In this document: piece by piece, positions 22,665 to 30,969 of the stretch
How the letters are laid out: each line of letters opens with the position of its first letter
Numbering within the stretch: the first letter of the stretch is position 1
Origin: a bacterium
Lineage (GTDB): Bacteria; Bdellovibrionota_C; UBA2361; RFPC01
Length of the DNA: 33,572 nt
Assembly (NCBI GenBank): GCA_030431715.1
Contig: JAUIIO010000033.1
Coordinates: 1-33,572, forward strand
Reading direction: 5' to 3'
The notes under the pieces: generated by a model
Told to the model about the DNA's origin: nothing
Database searches by the model: none
The model's input: the letters and a program-made list of their open reading frames with translations, nothing else
Position numbers and translations under genes: made by a program

Positions 22665-24752
22665 TTAGTCGCTTACTCCCGAGTTCAGGTCAATCAAGCG
22701 TATCTCACCTGAACCGAGATTGATGTTGATCAGATCTTTTAGATAATCAGCAGCGGTATCATCAGGTTTACTTGAGCTACTTTTTGAACGCACTTGAGCA
22801 CGAATGGTTTTATATTTTCCGGGGCGAAGCTCAATGAGTTCATTTACAATAATAGCTCTATCTCCACGTTCTGATCGCGCCTCTTTCCTTGCACGAAAAC
22901 GTTCCTTGCCATCAACTGAAAGAGTGACCAGATAGCTTAAAAGCTCCTTTTCACAGATCTCTTTTCTTTGCATATGAAGTGGTGTATTTTTCTTTTCTTC
23001 TTCAGTAAGCGGACGACAGGCGAGTTTCGTAGTAGATGGAAGTACCCCTACTAATCGAACATATCCGTGAGTGGGCAAAGCTCCAACCTGGAATTGACTT
23101 ACTCCCCCAACTAGTGCCAGCAGAATACAGGAGGCAACCGTGCGGCGAAGAACTTGAGTAATCCCCCGGAGACTTATGAGACTTTCTTTAGATTGCGGGT
23201 TATCTGTGGAGAGGGACTCCTGGAATGCTCTTACCTCTTTTGCAAGCTCTGTCTGCTCGAACTCTGAATGAGGAGCGATTTTAAATCGTGAACGATCAAT
23301 GTTCCTGGCAACAAATGGCACCCGCTTCTCATAAAGCCTGCCTTTTAAGAGATCGAGTCCATCACGATTCATGCAATTTCTTGCGGCGCAACCGGAGAGG
23401 AAAATTCCTTTAAATCGTGTGAGCAATAACTCAACAGCATCACTATGAAGCGTAGCACAACAGTTGAGGTCAAAGTACGAAAGGCTCTCGTCCTGCGTGG
23501 TAAAGGCGCGCATCTTTTCAGGTGCTGATTCATTGTGACGGCAGGCTACAAGCACAACAGAAGCTGCGTCTGAAGATGATGGTACTTCTGCCAGGAAATG
23601 TTTAATCGATTGAAGCTGATCGGACGCGTTTCTCCCCTCTGGCCCGATCGCCATTACATCACACGATGCCGCACAGATCCCACAACTAACACAGTGTACT
23701 GAAGAGACTTTTGCCAGAAGATGCTTTCCTGAATCGTGCGGCACCATGGTGATCGCTTCGTACGGGCAGTCTCTGACGCACTGAGTGCACCCTGTGCACG
23801 TGTCCTCATCTACGACAGATTGAGATGGTTGTACGCTTGCCGGGGGCTTCCACCAGAAGGGGATAGAAAAGCCAGTTAATGCGAGCAAGATAAACCCATA
23901 AAGGAGTATCTCAGAGCCAAGCTGATCCTGAAGCGGGATCCAGAATCCAAACCAGAGATCGACAGGAATGCGCCCGATAACACGGGTGAGATCGGCTTCC
24001 TCAACAAGTGGAGCAGGGAGCAAGAGCGCAAGGGCTGTAAGACCCAGAAGCGAACCATAAAATATAGGCCGTGTAGGAAACCATACCGTACGAGCAAGAC
24101 GTGCCGTATGAACCCACATGCCAAAAACCATAAGAAGCGGAATGGCGACATGTAAGAACATGTTCATAAAAAAGAAGGATGAGGGGAGAGGGGATTTTCC
24201 TGAGAAGGCCATCCTGAGCTCCTCGCCAATTACAGGAAAGGTATCAAGAAGTTTCAGCCCGGCTACAGCAACATATTGACCGTGCACATCCCAGACCATG
24301 ACATATCCCGTCACTGTTGAAATAATGAGCGCGCCGAGAAGAATGACGCCGCTTATCCATGCGAGAGTACGTGGACCCCAGGTTTTCCCCTGAGCAAGAA
24401 GTTGTAGTACATGAAATACCACCGCTATGAGTGTGGCATCTGTAGCATAGCGGTGTAGTGCCCGTATCCAGCGCCCGAGCCAGGCCTGTTCCTGAAGATT
24501 TGTAACCGATTCATAAGGCTGCGAGACGCTATAAAAGAGTAACAGATAAAAGCCTGTGCCGAGCAGGACAAAAAGAAGTCCGATTGCCAGCGTGCCACTA
24601 CGGTAAAAGGGATTATATTCTGAGTGATAGAGCCAATCAAAGAGCGCGTTAAAAGGATTGAGGATTTTCGCGGCTATCCGCGAAAGCGTACCTCTAGGGG
24701 GCACCCGACTATTATCCCAACAGCTATGATCTGTCCTGTTCTGATCAGACAT
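22665..24752 (-). CDS. Cytochrome b / 2[4Fe-4S] ferredoxin / FlpD (MvhD-like) fusion, 695 aa
   Basis: Domains in order. Residues 30-230: a bc1-type cytochrome b N-terminal domain with bis-His pairs His100/His114 (RALHRYATDATLIAVVFHVL) and His201/His215 (FLHVAIPLLMVFGMWVHTA), plus further membrane helices to about 300. Residues 313-370: two 4Fe-4S motifs, Cys319/322/325/329 and Cys354/357/360/364. Residues 398-510: a FlpD/MvhD-like domain with Cys404, Cys431/432, Cys455 and Cys460. Residues 535-560: one more membrane helix, then a 130-residue soluble tail of unknown type. The FlpD domain in methanogens joins hydrogenase and heterodisulfide reductase. Here it is the last gene of the NO reductase-like operon, 18 bp after the SCO gene, and probably links a cytoplasmic or quinone electron source to the membrane. 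The exact partner is unknown. Confidence 0.85.
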   Translation of the reverse strand: MSDQNRTDHSCWDNSRVPPRGTLSRIAAKILNPFNALFDWLYHSEYNPFYRSGTLAIGLLFVLLGTGFYLLLFYSVSQPYESVTNLQEQAWLGRWIRALHRYATDATLIAVVFHVLQLLAQGKTWGPRTLAWISGVILLGALIISTVTGYVMVWDVHGQYVAVAGLKLLDTFPVIGEELRMAFSGKSPLPSSFFFMNMFLHVAIPLLMVFGMWVHTARLARTVWFPTRPIFYGSLLGLTALALLLPAPLVEEADLTRVIGRIPVDLWFGFWIPLQDQLGSEILLYGFILLALTGFSIPFWWKPPASVQPSQSVVDEDTCTGCTQCVRDCPYEAITMVPHDSGKHLLAKVSSVHCVSCGICAASCDVMAIGPEGRNASDQLQSIKHFLAEVPSSSDAASVVLVACRHNESAPEKMRAFTTQDESLSYFDLNCCATLHSDAVELLLTRFKGIFLSGCAARNCMNRDGLDLLKGRLYEKRVPFVARNIDRSRFKIAPHSEFEQTELAKEVRAFQESLSTDNPQSKESLISLRGITQVLRRTVASCILLALVGGVSQFQVGALPTHGYVRLVGVLPSTTKLACRPLTEEEKKNTPLHMQRKEICEKELLSYLVTLSVDGKERFRARKEARSERGDRAIIVNELIELRPGKYKTIRAQVRSKSSSSKPDDTAADYLKDLININLGSGEIRLIDLNSGVSD

Positions 24753-24770
24753 GATGCAAAAGCGTTTCCT

Positions 24771-25691
24771 TTAAGAAGTATATAAAAGTTTTGAAAGAGA
24801 TGCTGCGAGCCACTCAGGCGAAGGATTATTAAAGGTATAGCTGAGAACTCCTGCAGGAGAAACTACATGCATGATTGCAGGATGCACGACATCCCCTGTT
24901 TTCTCATCTCGTTGTGAGGAATACTTATAATCGGCCAGAATATTCTGTATCTCCTGCTCACTTCCTGACAGAACCACTGCATTCTCAGGGAGTTCCCACT
25001 TCTCATGTATTGACTGAAGTGCTGACTGCGTGTCTCTCCAGGGGTCTATCGTGACTACAACGAGCTGCACCTCGTCGGTGGCAAAATCTGAGAGTGCTTT
25101 TTTCGCTGAGGAGATGAGTGCAGGACACACTGTCTGGCAGTGTGCAAAGGCAAAGGTAAGAATAACTGCTTTCCCCTTATACTGTGAAAGAGTTACATCC
25201 TCTCCCTGATAATTTACCAGTGAAAAATCTGGTGCTTCTGAATACGTTTGCGGATAGTTTTCAGGAAAGTCACCAGTTTGAAACGACAGCTCACTCGCAA
25301 GAGCAATATTTCGTCGTTCCATGACCTCACTTGCCGCCCACGCAGCATGGGAGAGAGTAAGAAGAGCGGTAACCACGAGGAGCCCTCTTCCTAATTTCTG
25401 TCTGTTAAAAGCAAGGAGAGATAGCCTCAAATCTTTTCCGAACGCAATAAGTAAAGAGAGCAGAAAAAGAAGGGGGGCAAGGGTCAGCAGAAGCCACCCT
25501 CCGGCGTCCGGCAGGCCATGGGCATCTGTTCCAAAACAAGCAGTGCGAGCTTGCTGTAGCCATTCAGATTGTGCGCTGATATCGCCCGAATCATAAAAGG
25601 CAAACCCCCAGAGCCCCATTGTTCCGAGTAGCCATATGTAGGCTATTACCAGAGGAAGCTTTCCAGCATTTTGCTCATCATCATATGCCAT
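24771..25691 (-). CDS. Membrane-anchored SCO1/SenC-type copper chaperone, 306 aa
   Basis: Three hydrophobic segments come first (LPLVIAYIWLLGTMGLWGF, LLLTLAPLLFLLSLLIAF and RGLLVVTALLTLSHAAWAA), separated by a loop with ACFGTDAHGLPDAGGW. Residues 150-305 are a SCO/SenC domain: FSLVNYQGEDVTLSQYKGK, the copper site AHCQTVCPAL (Cys185-x3-Cys189), VVVTIDPWRD and the third ligand His270 in VVHPAIMHVV. SCO proteins deliver copper to the CuA centre of subunit II. The multi-helix N-terminal region makes this longer than ordinary SCO proteins (about 200 aa) and could be a subunit of the complex as well. The gene lies 82 bp after subunit I and 18 bp before the cytochrome b fusion. Confidence 0.88.
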   Translation of the reverse strand: MAYDDEQNAGKLPLVIAYIWLLGTMGLWGFAFYDSGDISAQSEWLQQARTACFGTDAHGLPDAGGWLLLTLAPLLFLLSLLIAFGKDLRLSLLAFNRQKLGRGLLVVTALLTLSHAAWAASEVMERRNIALASELSFQTGDFPENYPQTYSEAPDFSLVNYQGEDVTLSQYKGKAVILTFAFAHCQTVCPALISSAKKALSDFATDEVQLVVVTIDPWRDTQSALQSIHEKWELPENAVVLSGSEQEIQNILADYKYSSQRDEKTGDVVHPAIMHVVSPAGVLSYTFNNPSPEWLAASLSKLLYTS

Positions 25692-25773
25692 GTTCTGTTA
25701 TCTCTGTATATTCTGTTCGTTACCAATCAAAGCTTCCACAACAATATCTGGCACCCCGGCATCCCGGCGCACC

Positions 25774-27504
25774 TTACCCAATTTTCCAGAGGAAGGTAAG
25801 TAATTTCCAGTTTACGAAATAATACACAACAAAACAGGCTAAAAAGATAAATACCAGAACAACTGTGCCCGGTGTTCCTGTTTTATGAAGCCGCGCAACC
25901 ATTGAACTATTATGGCTCTGATTCGGTAGCTGCAAAACACCCTGCGGAATCCCGGATGCTTTTTCATTTATTGCTTCAGCCGTGAGGGGTTTCCCAAAAA
26001 AGACGGAGAGAACAGCGCTGATAATATAAAGAAGAACAGCAATGGCAGCTAAAATTCCAGCAATAGCCATAATGGCCTGAAGAAGGTTTACCACAGGATG
26101 AAACTCTACTGGAAAAGGGGAATCTGCAGCATTAATATCCCAGTGTCTTCTTGGCACACCAAAAACTCCCTGAAAAGTCATCGCCATCGCCATAAGAGAG
26201 ATGCCAGCTGCAAAGAGATATGGTTGATACTTTACGAGCCCCCAGAGTGCTACTCTTTTTTGAAAGATAAGCGGGATCAGATAATAGGTTACGGCCATAA
26301 AAGCAAGTGCCGTTCCGCCCACAACTGTTACGTGAAAGTGGCCGGGGATACGTAGAGTGTTATGAGCCATGATATTAATCTGCTCGGTTCCAAGCGTTAC
26401 ACCGGTAATCCCACCCATAAATCCGAAGATAATCACAGAAAGCACGAGACCAGAGAAGCCTGGATCTCCCCAGGGGGCTTTTCTAAGCCATTCAAACGTG
26501 CCGTTTGTGAAACCGCGCAGACGTTGACCAAGCTCAATACCAGCAGGCACTGTAAAGCCGTGGATCATACTGGCAAGCACGGCCAGGTACATTGCGTAAC
26601 TGGTATTCCAGATCTTCCAGGCTGAGCCCATTCCGGGATCGACCAGAAGGTGGTGAGCAGAGGCCATTGAGATAAAGAGAATATAAAGTACAAAAGCTGT
26701 CCGACTCATTTTTTCGTTCAGAACAACTCCGCCTACTGTTAATCCAGCAAGGAGATACCAGACCGCCACCATTGCTGCGACGTTAATCTGCTGTGATGAG
26801 TGCCCCAGTCCCCACCAGATGAGTCGATAAAGCTGCGGATCCATCGGCATGATATCCAATGACCAGAGCCAGGTAGGAATATAAATAATCGCTCCGTGTA
26901 AAAGAGTAATAACAGCGATAATGGCTGCTGTAAGCCCTCCAAACGTTACCAGCGGGACCGAACCTTCATAGGTCTTTTCTTTTTTTGCCACATGCAGAGA
27001 AAGGAAAAAGAGTACGCAGACAATGAGCGCCCCAACCGCAAAAAGTATAATGCCAAGATAGTACCAGTGGGCAGCTTTAAGCGGTGGATAGGAGGTGAAA
27101 AGAACATCAGCCTGGCCGGTAAACACCATTACATTAGTCATGATTGCTCCAACAACCATCAGTATAAAGGCAAGCCACCCGGCCCGGGGCGCAGGAAGTC
27201 TGCTGCCAAGCATTACCGGGCCAGCAAAGTAGAGAACGGCCATCTCAAAGAAGATAATAAAAAAGATAAGCATGTTTAGCCCGTGTGCGGTGAGAAATCG
27301 ATAATACATTACCACAGAGAGGTAGTGTACCGCTTGCCAGCGGGTAAGCAGTAGCCCAATAGCAGCGAGCACTCCGATAAGAAAACATACGATAGCAACA
27401 ACGGCATTCACCTTAATCAGTTGCTCGGCAGAACGGTGAATCTTAATCCCTGTTACGGTACAAGTTCTAAATCTTTTAGCTAAGCTTTGTACTGTTTCGC
27501 TCAT
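25774..27504 (-). CDS. Heme-copper oxidoreductase subunit I, Tyr-to-Gln variant, probable NO reductase
   Basis: A 576-aa subunit with about 13 membrane helices, closest in pattern to B-type (ba3) oxidases. All metal ligands are present: low-spin heme His74 (TAHGLNM) and His391, high-spin heme His389 (HNTLRIPGHFH), CuB His235, His284 and His285 (SAHHLLVDPG). The helix-VI motif is WWGLGHSSQQIN: at the place of the GHPxVY Tyr that cross-links to a CuB His in oxygen reductases there is Gln239. Loss of this Tyr is a mark of several proposed NO reductase families derived from oxygen reductases (eNOR, sNOR, gNOR, nNOR types). Classical NorB markers are absent. It starts 4 bp after the subunit II stop and has AGAAGAG before the ATG. 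NO reduction is inferred; oxygen reduction with another Tyr is the alternative. Confidence 0.9.
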   Translation of the reverse strand: MSETVQSLAKRFRTCTVTGIKIHRSAEQLIKVNAVVAIVCFLIGVLAAIGLLLTRWQAVHYLSVVMYYRFLTAHGLNMLIFFIIFFEMAVLYFAGPVMLGSRLPAPRAGWLAFILMVVGAIMTNVMVFTGQADVLFTSYPPLKAAHWYYLGIILFAVGALIVCVLFFLSLHVAKKEKTYEGSVPLVTFGGLTAAIIAVITLLHGAIIYIPTWLWSLDIMPMDPQLYRLIWWGLGHSSQQINVAAMVAVWYLLAGLTVGGVVLNEKMSRTAFVLYILFISMASAHHLLVDPGMGSAWKIWNTSYAMYLAVLASMIHGFTVPAGIELGQRLRGFTNGTFEWLRKAPWGDPGFSGLVLSVIIFGFMGGITGVTLGTEQINIMAHNTLRIPGHFHVTVVGGTALAFMAVTYYLIPLIFQKRVALWGLVKYQPYLFAAGISLMAMAMTFQGVFGVPRRHWDINAADSPFPVEFHPVVNLLQAIMAIAGILAAIAVLLYIISAVLSVFFGKPLTAEAINEKASGIPQGVLQLPNQSHNSSMVARLHKTGTPGTVVLVFIFLACFVVYYFVNWKLLTFLWKIG

Positions 27505-27508
27505 AACT

Positions 27509-28054
27509 CTACTCTTCTACTATTACTTTTCCGACCATGATATGGTGACCAACACCACAAAATTCATTACATATAATTCGAAATTCACCGGCCTCGTTGG
27601 GAGTAATCTTCAGCCCATAATCATAGCCAGGCACAATTTGAATGTTGACATTGATTGGAAAGAGACTAAAACCATGATTTACATCAGCGGAAGAGAGATG
27701 CAGCATGTATTCCGTGTCCTTCTTTAACTTCAGCACCGAGGACCACGACCACATGCGCGCAAGTAGATAGACGTCAGCTCCGGGGGGCGGCGCTACAACC
27801 GGCATTCCTTTCTCAGTACCGACCTGGAACTCTTTATTAAATCGCTCTGTACGTTCAGCGAAGTCTGCTGGATCAACTCGTGCTCGTACACCGGTCGGGT
27901 TTTGGCCACCTTTGAAGTGCCAGAGAGGCATCATGGCAAAAAGCACCATACACCAGATAAATGAGATAGTGATCCATCTCTTTTCCTGGCTGTGTACTGG
28001 CTTCCACCAGACGCCAGTTGGTGACACGAGTGCTGAATGAAATTCTTTAGACAT
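27509..28054 (-). CDS. Heme-copper oxidoreductase subunit II with CuA site, 181 aa
   Basis: Short subunit II of the B-type kind. It has one transmembrane helix (ITISFIWCMVLFAMMPLW, 29-46) and a periplasmic cupredoxin domain. The complete CuA ligand set is visible: His127 (DVNHGFSLF), then Cys162, Glu164, Cys166, His170 and Met173 in CNEFCGVGHHIMVGKV. It should accept electrons from azurin or cytochrome c and pass them to the low-spin heme of subunit I. It is 4 bp upstream of subunit I, with the small subunit gene 53 bp further upstream. A CuA centre sets this apart from classical cNOR and qNOR, which have cytochrome c or quinol input. Confidence 0.95.
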   Translation of the reverse strand: MSKEFHSALVSPTGVWWKPVHSQEKRWITISFIWCMVLFAMMPLWHFKGGQNPTGVRARVDPADFAERTERFNKEFQVGTEKGMPVVAPPPGADVYLLARMWSWSSVLKLKKDTEYMLHLSSADVNHGFSLFPINVNIQIVPGYDYGLKITPNEAGEFRIICNEFCGVGHHIMVGKVIVEE

Positions 28055-28107
28055 ACTATAAAGCCTCTTACCTCTCGTTTACTCTTCTACTTCACCAAAT
28101 AGAATCC

Positions 28108-28281
28108 TCAGGGAAGAGGAGCCTTCGGAAGCGTGAATATTTCTAAAACACCCCAGATAGTATAAAAGCCAAACATCACTATCAGCCCGGCGGCAAGAAG
28201 CAGCAGTGGGCGATCATAAAGCTTCTGTAGATACGGAATCTCTTCCGATTCTTTTTGTTCAACTTCTTTTGAGTCTGACAT
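28108..28281 (-). CDS. Small single-helix membrane subunit, 57 aa
   Basis: A short gene starting at the ATG at 28281 with AAGGGA upstream and ending 53 bp before subunit II. The product has a charged N terminus (MSDSKEVEQKESEEIPYLQK), one hydrophobic helix (PLLLLAAGLIVMFGFYTIWG) and the end VLEIFTLPKAPLP. Position and shape match the tiny subunit IIa that precedes or accompanies subunit II in ba3-type oxidases, which supports a B-family origin for the complex. It is the first gene of the five-gene operon. Similarity by sequence alone could not be judged at this length. Confidence 0.75.
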   Translation of the reverse strand: MSDSKEVEQKESEEIPYLQKLYDRPLLLLAAGLIVMFGFYTIWGVLEIFTLPKAPLP

Positions 28282-28343
28282 GTTTTTAAGTCCCTTGTTT
28301 TACTGCCCGTGCGAGCTCCTCATTCGTTCTTACATAAACCACC

Positions 28344-28360
28344 GTTCTTTTCAGAAGAAC
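28344..28360. promoter_or_regulatory. Inverted repeat upstream of the NO reductase-like operon
   Basis: GTTCTT-TTCAG-AAGAAC is a perfect 6-bp-arm palindrome centred about 70 bp before the first gene of the minus-strand operon. It is a candidate operator; the binding protein is not evident. Confidence 0.4.
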
Positions 28361-28563
28361 TCATCCTCAACCAACAAACCAAACACCCGGTAGAGGGCTT
28401 ATACTTATCAGGTATTCTTACACAAAAACCAGTAAAAAATAGCAAAAGCAGCGATAACGCATGCTCAAGCCAACACAATTGCCTAAAACCTCTACCACAA
28501 ATTAAAAAAAGACTAAAGGGTCTCTTTATCTATACAAATGAAAGATGCTAACTTGATATTCAA

Positions 28564-28650
28564 CAAGGAGAGTGTGATAGTTATGTGGAAAGCTTGAGGG
28601 AGTAAGGTAACCGCTGGCAGAAGCCCCGGAGAAGGGTCACACACTCCTTG
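28564..28650. other. Long stem-loop, possible structured leader, upstream of nirK
   Basis: CAAGGAGAGTGTGA (28564-28577) pairs with TCACACACTCCTTG (28637-28650): 13 of 14 pairs with a single A-A mismatch. The 59 bases inside include a GGTAACC mini-hairpin, a GCTT/AAGC pair and a GCCCCGG patch. It ends 47 bp before the nirK start. I could not match it to a riboswitch class that I know. It may be a structured RNA leader or a strong hairpin. Confidence 0.45.
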
Positions 28651-28697
28651 CTCAACTCTGGCTACATCTGGTGTTTGATTTCATAATATGGGGTTCT

Positions 28698-30182
28698 ATG
28701 TATCATCTTTTTAAATCATCGTTCGCTTGTTCTGTAATATCAACATTTCTTTTCAGCATACTTCTATCTGCTGCGCTTAGTGGGTGTGACTCTCAAAAGA
28801 GCGGTCAGAAAAACACACATCCAAGACACGATCGTATTGAAACAAAAGGCGATATGGTCGCACAGCTCACTTCGCCCCCGAACGTTCCAGCCCCTGTAGG
28901 TAACAGACCTGCTAAAAAGCTCAAGGTAGAGATGGAGATCATTGAAAAGGAGGCTGAGCTCAGCGACGGGGTAGATTATGTTTTCTGGACCTTCGGGGGG
29001 ACTGTTCCCGGATCGTTTATTCGGGGACGGGTAGGGGATGAGGTAGAGTTTACCCTCAGAAACCACCCTGATAATAAACTGCCACATAATATCGATCTTC
29101 ACGCTGTTACCGGACAGGGTGGGGGAGCGGAAGCTTCATTTGTCGCGCCAGGTCATGAAAAAGTATTTGCTTTTAAACTCATCAATCCGGGTCTATACGT
29201 ATATCACTGCGCAACTGCTCCCGTCGGTATGCACATAGCGAACGGAATGTACGGTCTTATCCTCGTAGAGCCTGAAGGAGGCTTGCCGCCAGTTGATCGT
29301 GAATACTATGTGATGCAGGGCGATTTTTATACAAAAGGCGAGAACGGCGATAGAGGACTTCAGCCGTTTGATATGCAGAAGGCAGTCGATGAAGACGCCG
29401 ACTATGTGGTCTTTAACGGAAGGGTAGGAGCCCTCACTGGAGACAAAGCGCTCACGGCAAAAGTAGGTGAAACCGTTCGACTCTTTGTTGGGAACGGGGG
29501 ACCCAACCTCGTATCCTCTTTTCATGTCATCGGTGAAATTTTCGACCAGGTACATGTTGAAGGTGGTGGAGTAGTGAATGACAACGTTCAGACAACACTT
29601 ATACCAGCAGGTGGAGCTGCCATCGTTGATTTTAGAGTCGAAGTGCCTTCTACGCTGATCCTGGTTGATCACTCGATATTCAGAGCCTTTAATAAGGGGG
29701 CGCTCGGAATGCTAAAGGTTGAAGGAGAAAAGAATGAAAAAGTTTTCTCTGGAGAGATCCTTGAAGGTATCTACAGGCCGGAAGGTAACGTAATACAGGA
29801 GATTGAGCCAGATTCAGCCGAAGCAAAGCCTGTTAAGTCTACCCCATTAACGAAAGCAGAAAAGATAAAAGTCGGAAAACTTATCTACGATAAGAGTTGC
29901 TTTGCCTGCCATCAGCCAGAAGGACAGGGACTGCCAAACGCCTTTCCTCCACTTGCAAAATCAGACTACTTAAATGCTGATGTCGATAGAGCAATCAAAG
30001 CAGTTATCCACGGGTTGTCAGGAGAGATCACGGTAAATGGTGAGAAGTACAAAAGCGTCATGCCAGCGCAAGTACTTACAGACGAGGAAGCTGCAAATGT
30101 TCTTACCTACATCTATAATAGCTGGGGCAACAACGGAACGGAAGTTTCAGCGGAGCAGGTGAGCAAAGTTCGAAAGCAGTGA
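28698..30182 (+). CDS. nirK: Copper nitrite reductase, AniA-type lipoprotein with C-terminal cytochrome c
   Basis: A 494-aa enzyme that reduces nitrite to NO. The start was set at 28698 (GGGG upstream); a GTG at 28671 would add nine residues. The lipoprotein signal ends at LSGC (Cys30). The type 1 copper ligands are His130, Cys171, His179 and Met184 ([15 protein letters not shown]); type 2 copper ligands are His135, His170 and His325 (VDHSIFRAF); catalytic Asp133 and His276 are present. The sequence closely follows Neisseria AniA through [13 protein letters not shown] and QGDFYTKG. Residues 390-475 form a cytochrome c domain with CFACH (401-405) and Met455 as likely axial ligand. It probably sits on the periplasmic face, taking electrons via the fused heme or azurin. 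It heads an operon with nirV and a SCO gene. Confidence 0.97.
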   Translation: MYHLFKSSFACSVISTFLFSILLSAALSGCDSQKSGQKNTHPRHDRIETKGDMVAQLTSPPNVPAPVGNRPAKKLKVEMEIIEKEAELSDGVDYVFWTFGGTVPGSFIRGRVGDEVEFTLRNHPDNKLPHNIDLHAVTGQGGGAEASFVAPGHEKVFAFKLINPGLYVYHCATAPVGMHIANGMYGLILVEPEGGLPPVDREYYVMQGDFYTKGENGDRGLQPFDMQKAVDEDADYVVFNGRVGALTGDKALTAKVGETVRLFVGNGGPNLVSSFHVIGEIFDQVHVEGGGVVNDNVQTTLIPAGGAAIVDFRVEVPSTLILVDHSIFRAFNKGALGMLKVEGEKNEKVFSGEILEGIYRPEGNVIQEIEPDSAEAKPVKSTPLTKAEKIKVGKLIYDKSCFACHQPEGQGLPNAFPPLAKSDYLNADVDRAIKAVIHGLSGEITVNGEKYKSVMPAQVLTDEEAANVLTYIYNSWGNNGTEVSAEQVSKVRKQ

Positions 30183-30199
30183 GCTAAAGCGATAGAGAG

Positions 30200-30964
30200 A
30201 TGAAGCGACTATGCTGGTATTGTTTTCTCTACATCAGTAGCCTGTCAGTACTACATTCTGTCTGTGCTGCTGATGTAGCCTCCCTTAATGGGGGCAAGTA
30301 CGTCCCCCTTTACGGGGCAAAATCGGGAGAAGAGATCACAGTCAGGTCTTTTAGCTTACAAACCACGCCAGTAACGCACGAAGCGTACTTGCAATTTGTA
30401 CGCACTCATCCTGAGTGGCGTCGAAGCAAAGTTAAAAGAATCTTTGCTGAGAAATCGTATCTGCAGGATTGGACATCCGACCTGAAAATTCCACCAGGAC
30501 GTAAAAAATCGCCAGTAACACACGTTTCATGGTTTGCTGCAAAGGCGTACTGCAAATCAAAAGGAATGCGGCTTCCGTTACTCAAAGAGTGGGAATATGC
30601 AGCTATGGCAAGCACGGAAAAGTTTGATGCCAGACAAGATCCAGAATTTACCAGGTCTATTCTTGCAGGTTATGAGACACCTAAAACTTACTTAAAAGAA
30701 GTAAAGCATGATCCACCAAACATCCATAAGGTGTACGATCTTCATGGACTCGTCTGGGAGTGGGTTGACGATTTTAATTCTGTTATCATCTCAGGTGAAT
30801 CACGTAACGACGGAGACAAGGGGCTTTTTTGCGCAGCCGGTGCAGTAGGCGCAACTGATCTTGCAAACTATGCCGCCTTTATGCGCTACGCTTTCAGGTC
30901 AAGCCTTAAGGCTCATTTTGCTCTTAAAAATCTGGGATTTAGATGTGCAAAGGATAAGGAATAA
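30200..30964 (+). CDS. nirV: NirV-like protein, formylglycine-generating-enzyme (FGE-sulfatase) domain
   Basis: A 254-aa periplasmic protein with a signal peptide (CFLYISSLSVLHSVCA, cleavage near ADVAS). The FGE-sulfatase fold is shown by TTPVTHEAYLQFVRTHPEW, SPVTHVSWFAAKAYCKSKG, MRLPLLKEWEYAAMAS, LHGLVWEWVDDFN and the terminal LGFRCAKD. The paired catalytic Cys region of true formylglycine enzymes is not evident, so it is likely a non-catalytic or different-function member. NirV genes typically follow nirK in denitrifiers; their role is not settled but may be in NirK maturation. It lies 17 bp after nirK and 5 bp before the SCO gene, so the three are one operon. Confidence 0.88.
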   Translation: MKRLCWYCFLYISSLSVLHSVCAADVASLNGGKYVPLYGAKSGEEITVRSFSLQTTPVTHEAYLQFVRTHPEWRRSKVKRIFAEKSYLQDWTSDLKIPPGRKKSPVTHVSWFAAKAYCKSKGMRLPLLKEWEYAAMASTEKFDARQDPEFTRSILAGYETPKTYLKEVKHDPPNIHKVYDLHGLVWEWVDDFNSVIISGESRNDGDKGLFCAAGAVGATDLANYAAFMRYAFRSSLKAHFALKNLGFRCAKDKE

Positions 30965-30969
30965 AGATT

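Larger units (their letters stand above)
28282..28697. other. Divergent control region between the NO reductase-like operon and nirK
   Basis: This 416-bp region drives both operons. It contains an inverted repeat GTTCTT-N5-AAGAAC at 28344-28360, 63 bp upstream of the small subunit start, with another GTTCTT at 28326, and a longer stem-loop at 28564-28650 near nirK. No copy of the TTATGA-N6-TCATAA box was seen here. The only sizeable open frame (28309-28551) has no ribosome site or protein-like composition and was not called. Confidence 0.6.

Noticed and set aside
25774..27504. Nitric oxide dismutase (NOD) or classical qNOR/cNOR
   Set aside because: Those have an N-terminal extension or NorC partner and NorB-type Glu motifs. 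Here the ligands follow the B-type HNTxxxPGHFH pattern and a CuA subunit II is present.
28309..28551. 80-aa open frame on the plus strand in the divergent control region
   Set aside because: No ribosome site and an unlikely amino-acid composition; it lies over promoter DNA.
28564..28650. Cobalamin, TPP, SAM, glycine, fluoride or c-di-GMP riboswitch before nirK
   Set aside because: None of their conserved boxes could be found in the loop region.
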